From Bacteroidota bacterium (GTDB taxonomy: Bacteria; Bacteroidota; Bacteroidia; Bacteroidales; F082), in assembly GCA_023396415.1 (NCBI GenBank), contig JAEWWJ010000003.1, positions 1 to 5,308 of the forward strand: a stretch of DNA of 5,308 nucleotides, in the 5' to 3' direction. The position numbers were made by a program, and so were the translations under genes. Below are positions 1-5,200 of the stretch, in pieces. How positions within the stretch are numbered: position 1 is the stretch's first letter; each line of letters starts with the position of its first letter. The notes under the pieces are model-generated. The model worked only from the letters and a program-made list of their open reading frames with translations, was not told where the DNA came from and searched no databases.

Positions 1-118
1 GTTAAGCACCCATTGTTGTAGCCAAGCTTGGAGAAATCTTTGCCGGAGCACCTAGATGAAAATTTACTCTCTTAACTTTAATTATTGATTATTAAACAAT
101 TAACAAATTTATATACAG
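1..118. other. Leader region upstream of the first operon, no supportable gene
   Basis: All three plus-strand frames are closed by stops within the first 75 bases (for example TAG at 19-21, TAG at 53-55 and TAA at 73-75). At most a few C-terminal codons of an upstream gene could lie here, and none is recognisable. The minus strand is open from about 52 to 1 behind a GTG, but it is too short to judge. From 61 the DNA becomes very AT-rich. Bases 81-108 read as loose 7-bp words (ATTATTG, ATTATTA, AACAATT, AACAAAT), similar in style to the heptads at 3285-3319. TAACTTTA at 73-80 is one base from the Bacteroidetes -7 consensus TAnnTTTG, but no TTG lies at the proper upstream distance. The promoter of the first operon is probably in this stretch, at a position I cannot fix. 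Confidence 0.5.
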
Positions 119-616
119 ATGAAAAAACTATTTCTTCTTCTTTTGGTCGGTTTTATCGGCCTGCAACTTACTGCACAGGAAAGTGCTTTGCCTAAGGTGA
201 TGATTAAAACCCTCGAAGGACAAAGTTTCAGCACTTCCGACATTTCTAACGATGGCAAGCCTGTGATCCTCAGTTTTTGGGCTTTGTGGTGCAAGCCCTG
301 CCAAAAAGAACTCGATGCTTTTAACGAGCTGTATGCCGAATGGCAAAAAGAAACCGGAGTGAAGATTTATGCCGTTTCTATTGACGATTCACGCTCAACC
401 GCCCGTGTTGCTCCTTTAGTAAAAGGCAAAAGTTGGGAGTTTGAGGTGTTGCTCGATCCCAACGGCGATTTCAAAAGGGCCATGAACGTGAATATGATTC
501 CCCACACCTTTTTAATTGACGGCAACGGTAAAATTGTTTCGCAGCACACCGCATACTTCGATGGAGCCGAACACGAGCTGTATGAAAAAGTTAAAAAACT
601 CGTAGGAAAAAAATAA
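119..616 (+). CDS. Secreted TlpA-like thioredoxin-fold protein (thiol:disulfide oxidoreductase)
   Basis: A 165-residue protein that starts with a Sec signal peptide: Lys-Lys, then a Leu-rich core at residues 4-13, with likely cleavage after LTAQ at about residue 20. The mature part is one thioredoxin/AhpC-TSA-type domain. It shows the active site W-C58-K-P-C61 after a beta strand (VILSFWAL), and the cis-proline region MIPHTFLID with Pro128. The segment IYAVSIDDSRS (83-93) is typical of TlpA/ResA-like proteins. Such proteins act in the periplasm, usually as reductants for cysteine pairs in partner proteins or cytochromes. The specific substrate is not known here. The protein is short and lacks the extra N-terminal DUF4369-like domain seen in many Bacteroidetes TlpA homologues. 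The ATG chosen is the only one that gives the signal peptide. It is first in a likely operon: the next gene starts 34 bp downstream and encodes an envelope protein with a Cys pair, followed by another thioredoxin-like lipoprotein. The family call is firm; the partner assignment is inference. Confidence 0.93.
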   Translation: MKKLFLLLLVGFIGLQLTAQESALPKVMIKTLEGQSFSTSDISNDGKPVILSFWALWCKPCQKELDAFNELYAEWQKETGVKIYAVSIDDSRSTARVAPLVKGKSWEFEVLLDPNGDFKRAMNVNMIPHTFLIDGNGKIVSQHTAYFDGAEHELYEKVKKLVGKK

Positions 617-650
617 CCTTCACCGGCGTAAAATTTAGTCCCACTCCACC

Positions 651-2318
651 ATGAGAAAACTGATGATTTCATTCCTTGCACTGCTGATGATTTCAGCGGT
701 TGAGGCCCAAGATTTTTTAAACAATGCCACCGTCAACGGAAGCTTCCAAACCGATGTACAGTTTTATCGCCCCGATGCCGCCATAGGTATCACCGATTCT
801 ACCATTGCAGGCCGCAAGGTGGGCATCAATGGCTTTGGCAACATCATTTACACCCTTGGAAAGTTCAAGGCGGGCATGAGGTACGAAGCTTTTCTTGGGC
901 CTATGGCCGGTTTCGATCCCCGCCAGGAAGGCAACGGATTTCCTTATCTGTGGGCTTCGTACAGCAGCGATCTGGTGGAAGTTACTGTGGGTAATTTCTA
1001 TGAGCAGTTTGGTAACGGCCTCATTTTTAGAACTTACGAAGAATGGACGCTTGGCTATGACAACTCAATGAACGGAATGCGCGTGGTGCTTTATCCCATG
1101 AAAGGACTTACCCTAAAAGGCGTATATGGCACACAGCGTTTTTTCTGGCAAAAATTTGAACGCAACAGCAGGGGCCTTGTAAGGGGTGCCGATGCCGAAT
1201 TCAACCTCAACGATGCCATCGCCGGATGGGAGTCATCGGGTGTTAGACTCAGCCTTGGCGCCAGTGCCGTAAGCAAATACCAACGTGATGCCGACCCTGT
1301 TTACAATCTGCCCGAGAATGTGGGTGCCTTTTCAGGTCGGTTTAACCTTGGTGCAGGCAACTTCAATTTAATGACCGAATATGCTTACAAAATCAATGAT
1401 CCCTCATCGTTGAATAACTTCATTTATCAAGAAGGACAGGCCATTTTAAGCTCACTTTCTTATTCCCAAAAGGGATTGGGCGTGGTGCTTCAGCTGAAAA
1501 GGGTTGACAATATGAGCTTCAAATCCGACCGCTCTGTTTCATCCAACGCCTTGGATATTAACTTTCTACCTCCTATCAATCGGCTCCATGCCTACAGTCT
1601 AACCGCCAAATATCCCTACGCCACCCAACCCAATGGTGAGATGGGATTGCAGTTTCAAGTGAATTATAAAATTCCTAAAGGAAGCCTCCTAGGCGGGAAA
1701 TATGGAACCGGGTTGGCCCTCAATTACAGCCAAGTGAATGACATTGTGCGCACTGCCGTTGACGACAGCACCAGCATAGGAGCGGCAGGCACGCTGGGTT
1801 ACACCTCCGATTTTTTCAAGGTTTCCGATCATATCTTTTTTCGCGACATCAATTTCGAGATTGAGAAACGCTTCAACAGCAAGCTGAAAGGAACTGTTCA
1901 ATACGTGAACCTGCTGTATGACATTGCTACCATTGAAGGACATACCGGCGATCCGGCCGTGGAAGCGCATATTGGAGTAGCCGATTTCACTTACCGACTT
2001 ACCAGCCGAAACGCTTTGCGGGTGGAAGCCCAGGCCCTTTGGACCAAGCAAGACGAAGGCGATTGGGCAGCGCTGATGGCAGAATATACCATCGCTCCCA
2101 AGTGGTTTTTGGCTGTTGGCGATCAGTATAATTATGGCAATCCCGATAAGGATATGCGCAACCATTATTATACCGTTTCCGGTGGCTATACCCACGAAAG
2201 CACCCGTTTGGCCCTTACTTTTGGTCGCCAAAGCGAAGGCGTTGTTTGTGTAGGCGGTGTTTGTCGTCAGGTTCCGGCTTCAAGCGGTGTAACCCTTACC
2301 ATTTCTACTAATTTTTAA
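651..2318 (+). CDS. DUF6029-family outer-membrane beta-barrel-like protein
   Basis: A 555-residue protein with a clear signal peptide (MRKLMISFLALLMISAVEAQ, cleavage about residue 20). The mature N-terminus, NATVNGSFQTDVQFYRPD, and the block GNFYEQFGNGLIFRTYEEW at about 114-132 are the features by which I recognise DUF6029, a Bacteroidetes family of unknown function. The rest is full of alternating hydrophobic/polar stretches with aromatic girdle residues (for example GLTLKGVYG, KLKGTVQYVNLLYD, RLALTFGRQ). It ends in VTLTISTNF; a terminal Phe after an amphipathic strand is the usual signature of an outer-membrane barrel. A loop before the last strand carries C533-VGGV-C538, the only visible cysteines. 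The length looks full for the family and no frameshift is seen. It lies 34 bp after the TlpA-like gene and 12 bp before the Omp28-related gene, so co-transcription is likely. A porin-like or secretion-associated role is possible; no substrate can be named. A 180-residue antisense frame inside it is a shadow. Confidence 0.85.
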   Translation: MRKLMISFLALLMISAVEAQDFLNNATVNGSFQTDVQFYRPDAAIGITDSTIAGRKVGINGFGNIIYTLGKFKAGMRYEAFLGPMAGFDPRQEGNGFPYLWASYSSDLVEVTVGNFYEQFGNGLIFRTYEEWTLGYDNSMNGMRVVLYPMKGLTLKGVYGTQRFFWQKFERNSRGLVRGADAEFNLNDAIAGWESSGVRLSLGASAVSKYQRDADPVYNLPENVGAFSGRFNLGAGNFNLMTEYAYKINDPSSLNNFIYQEGQAILSSLSYSQKGLGVVLQLKRVDNMSFKSDRSVSSNALDINFLPPINRLHAYSLTAKYPYATQPNGEMGLQFQVNYKIPKGSLLGGKYGTGLALNYSQVNDIVRTAVDDSTSIGAAGTLGYTSDFFKVSDHIFFRDINFEIEKRFNSKLKGTVQYVNLLYDIATIEGHTGDPAVEAHIGVADFTYRLTSRNALRVEAQALWTKQDEGDWAALMAEYTIAPKWFLAVGDQYNYGNPDKDMRNHYYTVSGGYTHESTRLALTFGRQSEGVVCVGGVCRQVPASSGVTLTISTNF

Positions 2319-2330
2319 TTGAGCAACTCC

Positions 2331-3179
2331 ATGAAAAATCGTTATAAGTATCTTATCATCATCGTTTTAGTTAGTTTAGGCTTTGTGGCTTGCGACAAAA
2401 TTGAGCCGCCATATAAACAAGGTAGCGATGGACCGGCAGTGGAACAAACCCGCAAGGTATTGTTAGAAGATTATACCGGTCACACCTGCGTGAATTGCCC
2501 TACAGCCGCCAAAAAAGCTGTCGAACTTGTGAATCTTTACGAAGGTAAACTCATCTTGATGGCCATTCATGCCGGTTATTTTGCTGAGCCTAAAGCTGCT
2601 CCTTTTAACAATGATTACCGCACCGAGGCCGGCAATGCCTGGGACACCTTCTTTGGGATGTCGGCAGCCGGAAACCCCATAGGGATGGTCAACAGGCAAA
2701 AAACTCAAGGTGTTTATACCGTCGAGAACGGCGATTGGGGTTCGAGCGTAGCAGCCATCATCGAAGACAAGGCTTCCATTCAGTTAGAGATTGTAACCGA
2801 TTACAACGCCACCAACAGAAGTTTGAAAGTGGATCTCCAAGCTAAAATCACCCAAACTTTAGACCCCGCCCTAAAAATTATTGCGTGTGTGGTTGAAGAC
2901 AGCATTGTGAGTGCCCAACGCAACAATGACACTTCATTGGGTGGTGCTACCATTACTGATTATGTACATCGGCACGTGCTGCGCGAAAGCCTGAACGGAA
3001 GCTGGGGCGAAGACCTCGCCATGGCCGGGCAAAGCACCACCGGTGCCGAGTTTACAAAATCCTATACCAATTCATTGAGCAGTATTTACAATGCCTCGCA
3101 TGTTTCCATTATTGCATTCGTCTATAATGCTGATACTTATGAGATTCTTCAGGTAGAGGAAAAGCATATTCAGGAGTGA
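2331..3179 (+). CDS. Omp28-related outer membrane lipoprotein with thioredoxin-like CxxC motif
   Basis: 282 residues from the ATG at 2331. This start puts a basic N-terminus (MKNRYKY) and hydrophobic core directly before a lipobox-like FVA-C21, so a lipoprotein is expected (Phe at -3 is a less usual residue). An in-frame TTG at 2319, touching the previous stop, would add only MSNS and is not preferred. The segment LLEDYTGHTCVNCPTA has C53-V-N-C56 in the characteristic Omp28 context. GNPIGMVNR (about 114-122) supplies a probable cis-Pro116 of a thioredoxin-like fold. The C-terminal half carries DYVHRHVLRESLNGSWGE (210-227) and ends in IAFVYNADTYEILQVEEKHI, both typical of Omp28-related proteins. 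Porphyromonas gingivalis Omp28 is described as a surface-exposed putative adhesin, but the CxxC points equally to redox chemistry. No type IX secretion C-terminal domain is visible. It is last in the plus-strand operon, 12 bp after the DUF6029 gene. Its TGA lies at the start of a 7-bp tandem repeat. Confidence 0.88.
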   Translation: MKNRYKYLIIIVLVSLGFVACDKIEPPYKQGSDGPAVEQTRKVLLEDYTGHTCVNCPTAAKKAVELVNLYEGKLILMAIHAGYFAEPKAAPFNNDYRTEAGNAWDTFFGMSAAGNPIGMVNRQKTQGVYTVENGDWGSSVAAIIEDKASIQLEIVTDYNATNRSLKVDLQAKITQTLDPALKIIACVVEDSIVSAQRNNDTSLGGATITDYVHRHVLRESLNGSWGEDLAMAGQSTTGAEFTKSYTNSLSSIYNASHVSIIAFVYNADTYEILQVEEKHIQE

Positions 3180-3226
3180 ATAGTGAATAGTGAATAGTGA
3201 ACAGTGAATAGTGAATAGTGAACGGT
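3178..3226. repeat. Heptanucleotide tandem repeat (GAATAGT)7
   Basis: Seven consecutive 7-bp units are read directly: GAATAGT three times, GAACAGT, GAATAGT twice, then GAACGGT, 49 bp in all. The first unit shares two bases with the TGA stop of the Omp28-related gene, so the array begins at the very end of the coding region. The period is not a multiple of three, so changes in copy number would alter only the 3' untranslated region. The sequence is a simple repeat with no visible protein or RNA gene in it. Confidence 0.95.
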
Positions 3227-3234
3227 ATTTTGAG

Positions 3235-3262
3235 AGTGACAAGTGAAGAGAGGCAAGTGAAA
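3235..3262. repeat. Degenerate continuation of the AGTGAAN heptad repeat
   Basis: Four 7-bp words follow each other: AGTGACA, AGTGAAG, AGAGGCA, AGTGAAA. They resemble the AGTGAAT reading of the array at 3178-3226 but are shifted by four bases relative to its phase. This suggests an older, decayed part of the same array separated by an indel at about 3227-3234. It is low-complexity sequence, and the relationship is an inference from the shared word and period. Confidence 0.6.
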
Positions 3263-3284
3263 AGGGCCTGACGCGAGATAAGTG

Positions 3285-3319
3285 CATTAACCATTAATCA
3301 TGAACAATTAATCATTTAC
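3285..3319. repeat. Second heptad repeat, CATTAAY type, across the sensor gene's stop codon
   Basis: Five 7-bp words in register: CATTAAC, CATTAAT, CATGAAC, AATTAAT, CATTTAC. The perfect 9-mer ATTAATCAT occurs at 3293-3301 and again at 3307-3315, 14 bp (two periods) apart. The TAA stop of the minus-strand membrane-anchored sensor-like gene (complement of 3316-3318) lies in the last unit. The word differs from that of the array at 3178-3226, so this is a separate heptad family at the other end of the same convergent intergenic region. Confidence 0.7.
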
Positions 3320-3696
3320 TTTCGTTTTTCCTTTTTGCGTTCTCGATCCAAACGCATTTTGTTGCGATGATTCATCAGTCGGTCGAACTGTTGTTCATCC
3401 ATCATGGGTTGAATGGCTTGGTACATGCTGTCGTAAAATTTGTTTTGGTTTTCCCAATTTTTATTCATGAGCTGCCAGTGAATATTGCTGAAAGAATCCA
3501 AGACCGGGATGAGTGCTTTTTGCTGCATTTCGGTGGCTTCCATGATGTCGAAAAGGTGATTTCGGAAGCCTTCGCGGGTGTTCCACGACTTGATTTTTTC
3601 CACGCGATAGCGGGTTACCCTGCCCGTTGTTAAGGCTCCAATCAGGATTCCCATCAACAAGGTAAGCACCAGAAGAAGGATTGTTTTTGTTTTCAT
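3316..3696 (-). CDS. Membrane-anchored periplasmic helical protein, CnrX/CpxP/Spy-like candidate sensor
   Basis: 126 residues with one N-terminal hydrophobic segment (about 5-22, ILLLVLTLLMGILIGAL). It has no lipobox or obvious cleavage site and is probably a signal anchor. The remainder is predicted almost wholly helical, Met/Gln/charge-rich, and ends in a very basic tail (RLDRERKKEKRK). Two spaced motifs, ATEMQQKALIPVL (54-66) and MMDEQQFDRLM (98-108), resemble the repeated LTxxQ elements of CpxP/Spy/ZraP-type proteins. H110-x3-M114 recalls a His/Met metal-ligand pair of CnrX, though this spacing can arise by chance. The family includes periplasmic heavy-metal sensors and chaperones for misfolded protein. 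The gene is third in a minus-strand operon, 18 bp after a one-TM protein in the anti-sigma position, itself overlapping an ECF sigma gene. That context makes a signal-sensing role likely; the ligand is unknown. The ATG at 3696 fits the anchor well. Its stop falls within a heptad repeat. Confidence 0.75.
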   Translation of the reverse strand: MKTKTILLLVLTLLMGILIGALTTGRVTRYRVEKIKSWNTREGFRNHLFDIMEATEMQQKALIPVLDSFSNIHWQLMNKNWENQNKFYDSMYQAIQPMMDEQQFDRLMNHRNKMRLDRERKKEKRK

Positions 3697-3714
3697 TGTG
3701 AGTGACTTTGTCGT

Positions 3715-4116
3715 TTAATAGTTAGCGAGGAGATTGGTGAAATCGTCCGATTTTAATCCGGCGATGCCGAGAAGCCCGTCGAGATTGAGGGCGTTTTCTT
3801 GAAGCACGACATAGAGCAGCAATAACAGCAAGGCAGCGGCAGTTGAAAAGCTGATATTGCGGATGAGCTTATAGCGCTGGAACTGACGTTGTTTCAGGGC
3901 TTCCATTTGGGTGATTCGCTCAAGGGTTGAAGCCAAAAGGCCGCTGCGCAACGACCCTTCAAAGCTGCGGAGACAAAGCACTACTTTTTCCCATTGATGC
4001 AGGGTTTGCACCGCTTCGGGCTTTTCTTCCAAAAGCTGTTGAAACAAGGGCTCCTCTTCGGGACTGAGTTCATGCAGAAGCCCTTTTATCAGAATATTTT
4101 CATTTGACTTTTTCAT
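3715..4116 (-). CDS. Putative single-pass anti-sigma factor
   Basis: 133 residues in a cytoplasm-TM-periplasm layout. A charged, helical N-terminal part (1-85; for example ELSPEEEPLFQQLLEEKPEAVQTLHQWEKV) is followed by a strongly hydrophobic segment at about 86-106 (STAAALLLLLLYVVL) and a short 27-residue tail. No zinc-binding HxxxCxxC motif is present, so it is not a classical ZAS anti-sigma domain, and I do not recognise a named family from sequence alone. The function is inferred from position and topology. The ATG overlaps the TGA of the ECF sigma gene in an ATGA (complement of 4113-4116), which implies translational coupling and near-stoichiometric synthesis. A membrane-anchored helical protein gene follows 18 bp downstream. 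The N-terminal helices would hold the sigma factor at the membrane and the periplasmic tail would contact the sensor, as CnrY does with CnrH and CnrX. It could instead be an unrelated small membrane protein, but that is less likely in this setting. Confidence 0.75.
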   Translation of the reverse strand: MKKSNENILIKGLLHELSPEEEPLFQQLLEEKPEAVQTLHQWEKVVLCLRSFEGSLRSGLLASTLERITQMEALKQRQFQRYKLIRNISFSTAAALLLLLLYVVLQENALNLDGLLGIAGLKSDDFTNLLANY

Positions 4117-4724
4117 ACGTTGTCATATTTAATCAGGATTATCTTGAGTTTATCGAGTGCCCGTGAAAGGCGTGAAAGTACTGTCCCCAAAGGGATATCA
4201 AGGATTTGGGCCGTTTCTTTGGTGGAATAGCCCTGTAACATACGCAGCACCACAACAGCACGCTGGTTATCATCGAGTTCTTGTAAAGCCATGTGCAGAT
4301 GTTCCGCATCATCGCCCGGCGTGTTTTGTACCGTTTGCGGAAACCGCTGAGGGTTGAGCGTCATTCCATCGAGCGGACGCTCAACGGCTTGTCGTTTTTG
4401 ATGGCGACGGCTTTCGTTGATGGCAAGGTTGATGGCGATTCGCGTTAGAAAAGTAGAGATTTTGGCTTCGTGGCGATAACTGTTGATGTGGCTCCAAAAG
4501 CGGATAAACGTTTCTTGCACCACATCTTCCGCCTCGGGCGTGTTCCCCAGCATAGCTTTGGCCACCCGCGAAACGGCGGCAATGTTGCGCTCAACGAGTT
4601 CAGTCATGGCCGCTGAATGGCCTTGCCTGACGGCGAGCAACAAGTCCGACTCTTCCATAGCGTGCAATGGAGGGCTGTTTTTTGCAGGAACAGAAGTGAA
4701 GTTACGCATGATTGTGGACGACAT
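4113..4724 (-). CDS. ECF-type RNA polymerase sigma-70 factor
   Basis: 203 residues from the ATG at 4724. The sigma-2 domain is clear: EESDLLLAVRQGHSAAMTELVERN, then EAEDVVQETFIRFW (the core-binding DxxQETF element) and KISTFLTRIAINLAINESRR (the -10 recognition helix area). A linker (QAVERPLDGMTLNPQRFPQTVQN) leads to sigma-4, LDDNQRAVVVLRMLQGYSTKETAQILDIPLGTVLSRLSRALDKLK, with its helix-turn-helix for the -35 element. There is no sigma-3, hence the ECF class. The start is uncertain: TTG at 4739 gives 208 residues, ATGs at 4724 and 4709 give 203 and 198. The ATG at 4658 (MEESDLLLAV, 181 residues) matches the usual ECF N-terminus best, so the first 22 residues may be an extension or untranslated. 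It is first in the minus-strand operon and overlaps the putative anti-sigma gene by 4 bp (ATGA). Such sigma factors are usually held inactive by the membrane partner until an envelope signal arrives. The regulon cannot be inferred. Confidence 0.93.
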   Translation of the reverse strand: MSSTIMRNFTSVPAKNSPPLHAMEESDLLLAVRQGHSAAMTELVERNIAAVSRVAKAMLGNTPEAEDVVQETFIRFWSHINSYRHEAKISTFLTRIAINLAINESRRHQKRQAVERPLDGMTLNPQRFPQTVQNTPGDDAEHLHMALQELDDNQRAVVVLRMLQGYSTKETAQILDIPLGTVLSRLSRALDKLKIILIKYDNV

Positions 4725-4790
4725 CTGTTGATCAGACAAAGGAAATCATCTTTTTATTCCAATGAAAGGATTCAAGATTTAAAATTCAAT

Positions 4791-4804
4791 CCCGCACGTG
4801 TGGG
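4791..4804. promoter_or_regulatory. 14-bp near-palindrome, possible operator upstream of the sigma gene
   Basis: CCCGCACGTGTGGG has 6 of 7 matched positions around a central CACGTG, and it is GC-rich inside an AT-rich stretch. It lies 52 bp before the TTG and 67 bp before the ATG at 4724 of the sigma gene, a distance suited to a site near its promoter. With no loop it is more like a dimeric protein binding site than a terminator. It does not match the palindrome family further downstream (4985-5180). No regulator is encoded nearby apart from the sigma system itself, and the role is a guess. Confidence 0.25.
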
Positions 4805-4821
4805 ACAAGATTGGGTTTTTT

Positions 4822-4859
4822 GAATGGAATGAAATTGATTGTTTCGTTTCAAGAATTGA
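4822..4859. repeat. Left arm of a 38-bp imperfect direct repeat
   Basis: This matches 5232-5269 at a constant offset of 410 bp, with 30 of 38 positions identical without gaps. The best part is GAATGGAATGAAATTGAT, which differs at one base of 18 from the other arm. The two arms bracket the whole palindrome cluster. It may be a flank of an inserted or duplicated repeat block, or two copies of another dispersed repeat. Confidence 0.7.
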
Positions 4860-4931
4860 GGAAGTTCGACATTTCGGCTAGGCGCAATGAATACTCCGCC
4901 CCGTGTAAAATTTGAAGCGACATAGACGCAG

Positions 4932-4954
4932 CATCTACGCCCAGTGGGGATTGG
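4932..4954 (+). repeat. Possible decayed REP-like copy
   Basis: CATCTACGCCCAGTGGGGAT resembles the CATACGACCCCGCTGGGGTC part of the intact copies with a few substitutions and an indel, and keeps a short CCC-AGT-GGG palindrome. It lies upstream of and in line with the other plus-oriented copies. The similarity is weak and could be chance. Confidence 0.35.
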
Positions 4955-4984
4955 TTGTTTTTTTGGTAGGCATAAGCAATATAG

Positions 4985-4999
4985 GACCCCGCTGGGGTC
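4985..4999 (+). repeat. REP-like palindrome, copy 1
   Basis: GACCCC-GCT-GGGGTC has perfect 6-bp arms with a 3-base loop. The outer C/G pair found in copies 2 and 3 is missing (G on both sides). The preceding ATAAGCAATATAG looks like a decayed form of the CTATAAACAT leader of the other copies. The same orientation as copies 2 and 3 is assumed from that leader. Confidence 0.9.
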
Positions 5000-5022
5000 G
5001 GGGTATCATCTGTTTGTTGGGG

Positions 5023-5050
5023 CTATAAACATGCGACCCCGCTGGGGTCG
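5023..5050 (+). repeat. REP-like element, copy 2 (leader plus palindrome)
   Basis: The leader CTATAAACAT (5023-5032) is followed by the 17-bp palindrome CGACCCC-GCT-GGGGTCG (5034-5050), with perfect 7-bp arms. The palindrome centre is 50 bp from that of copy 1 and 52 bp from that of copy 3, so copies 1-3 form an approximate tandem array of about 50-bp units. The intervening sequence is only partly conserved. Confidence 0.93.
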
Positions 5051-5074
5051 AGGATTATCCATTGTCAACATCTT

Positions 5075-5102
5075 CTATAAACATACGACCCCGCTGGGGT
5101 CG
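5075..5102 (+). repeat. REP-like element, copy 3 (leader plus palindrome)
   Basis: The leader CTATAAACAT (5075-5084) and palindrome CGACCCC-GCT-GGGGTCG (5086-5102) are identical to copy 2 except for one base between leader and palindrome (A here, G there). It is immediately followed, five bases on, by an oppositely oriented copy, making a head-to-head inverted pair. Confidence 0.93.
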
Positions 5103-5107
5103 GGCTT

Positions 5108-5134
5108 GACCCAAGCAGGGTCACTTGTTTATAG
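5108..5134 (-). repeat. REP-like element, copy 4, inverted and diverged
   Basis: GACCC-AAGCA-GGGTC (5108-5122) is followed by ACTT and GTTTATAG (5127-5134). The last is the exact reverse complement of the leader start CTATAAAC, which fixes the orientation as opposite to copies 2 and 3. The palindrome has 5-bp arms and a wider loop, so it is a diverged copy. The arms changed while pairing was kept. Confidence 0.8.
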
Positions 5135-5159
5135 AAAATAGTACAAGACATTTATTAAT

Positions 5160-5184
5160 GACCAACCCCAGCGAGGGTCGAATG
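5160..5184 (-). repeat. REP-like element, copy 5, inverted and decayed
   Basis: Read on the minus strand it is ACATTCGACCCTCGCTGGGG followed by TTGGTC, close to ACATACGACCCCGCTGGGGTCG of copy 3 with one inserted base and a few changes. A short stem ACCC/GGGT remains. It has the same minus orientation as copy 4. Confidence 0.7.
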
Positions 5185-5200
5185 TTGCACCGAGATGTGG

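Noticed and set aside
1..75. C-terminal end of an upstream gene
   Set aside because: Stops in all plus frames leave 6-18 codons at most, without a recognisable motif. The minus-strand frame from 52 to 1 is too short to evaluate.
1689..2231. 180-residue open frame on the minus strand
   Set aside because: It lies wholly antisense within the DUF6029 gene, whose plus-strand protein has a signal peptide and family motifs. The antisense product has no recognisable domain.
2319..2330. TTG start for the Omp28-related gene directly after the preceding stop
   Set aside because: The ATG at 2331 gives a typical short basic lipoprotein signal peptide. The TTG adds only four residues with no supporting feature.
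3180..3315. Rho-independent terminator shared by the convergent operons
   Set aside because: The only inverted pair seen is a 4-bp AGGC/GCCT at 3251-3269 with an 11-base gap and no following T-run on either strand. Termination here cannot be supported from sequence.
3367..3633. 88-residue plus-strand open frame
   Set aside because: It is antisense to the membrane-anchored sensor-like gene, which has a clear TM anchor, fits the operon spacing and shows family-like motifs.
4985..5102. Evenly spaced 17-bp palindromes with 33-35 bp between them, looking like a short CRISPR array
   Set aside because: The intervening stretches are not unique: both end in CTATAAACAT and are partly similar. The copies degrade and invert further on, and no cas gene is present. 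They are better read as REP-like repeats.
4944..5141. 65-residue plus-strand open frame
   Set aside because: It is a translation of the palindromic repeats (repeated RPRWGRG/TPLGSG peptides), with no independent sign of coding.
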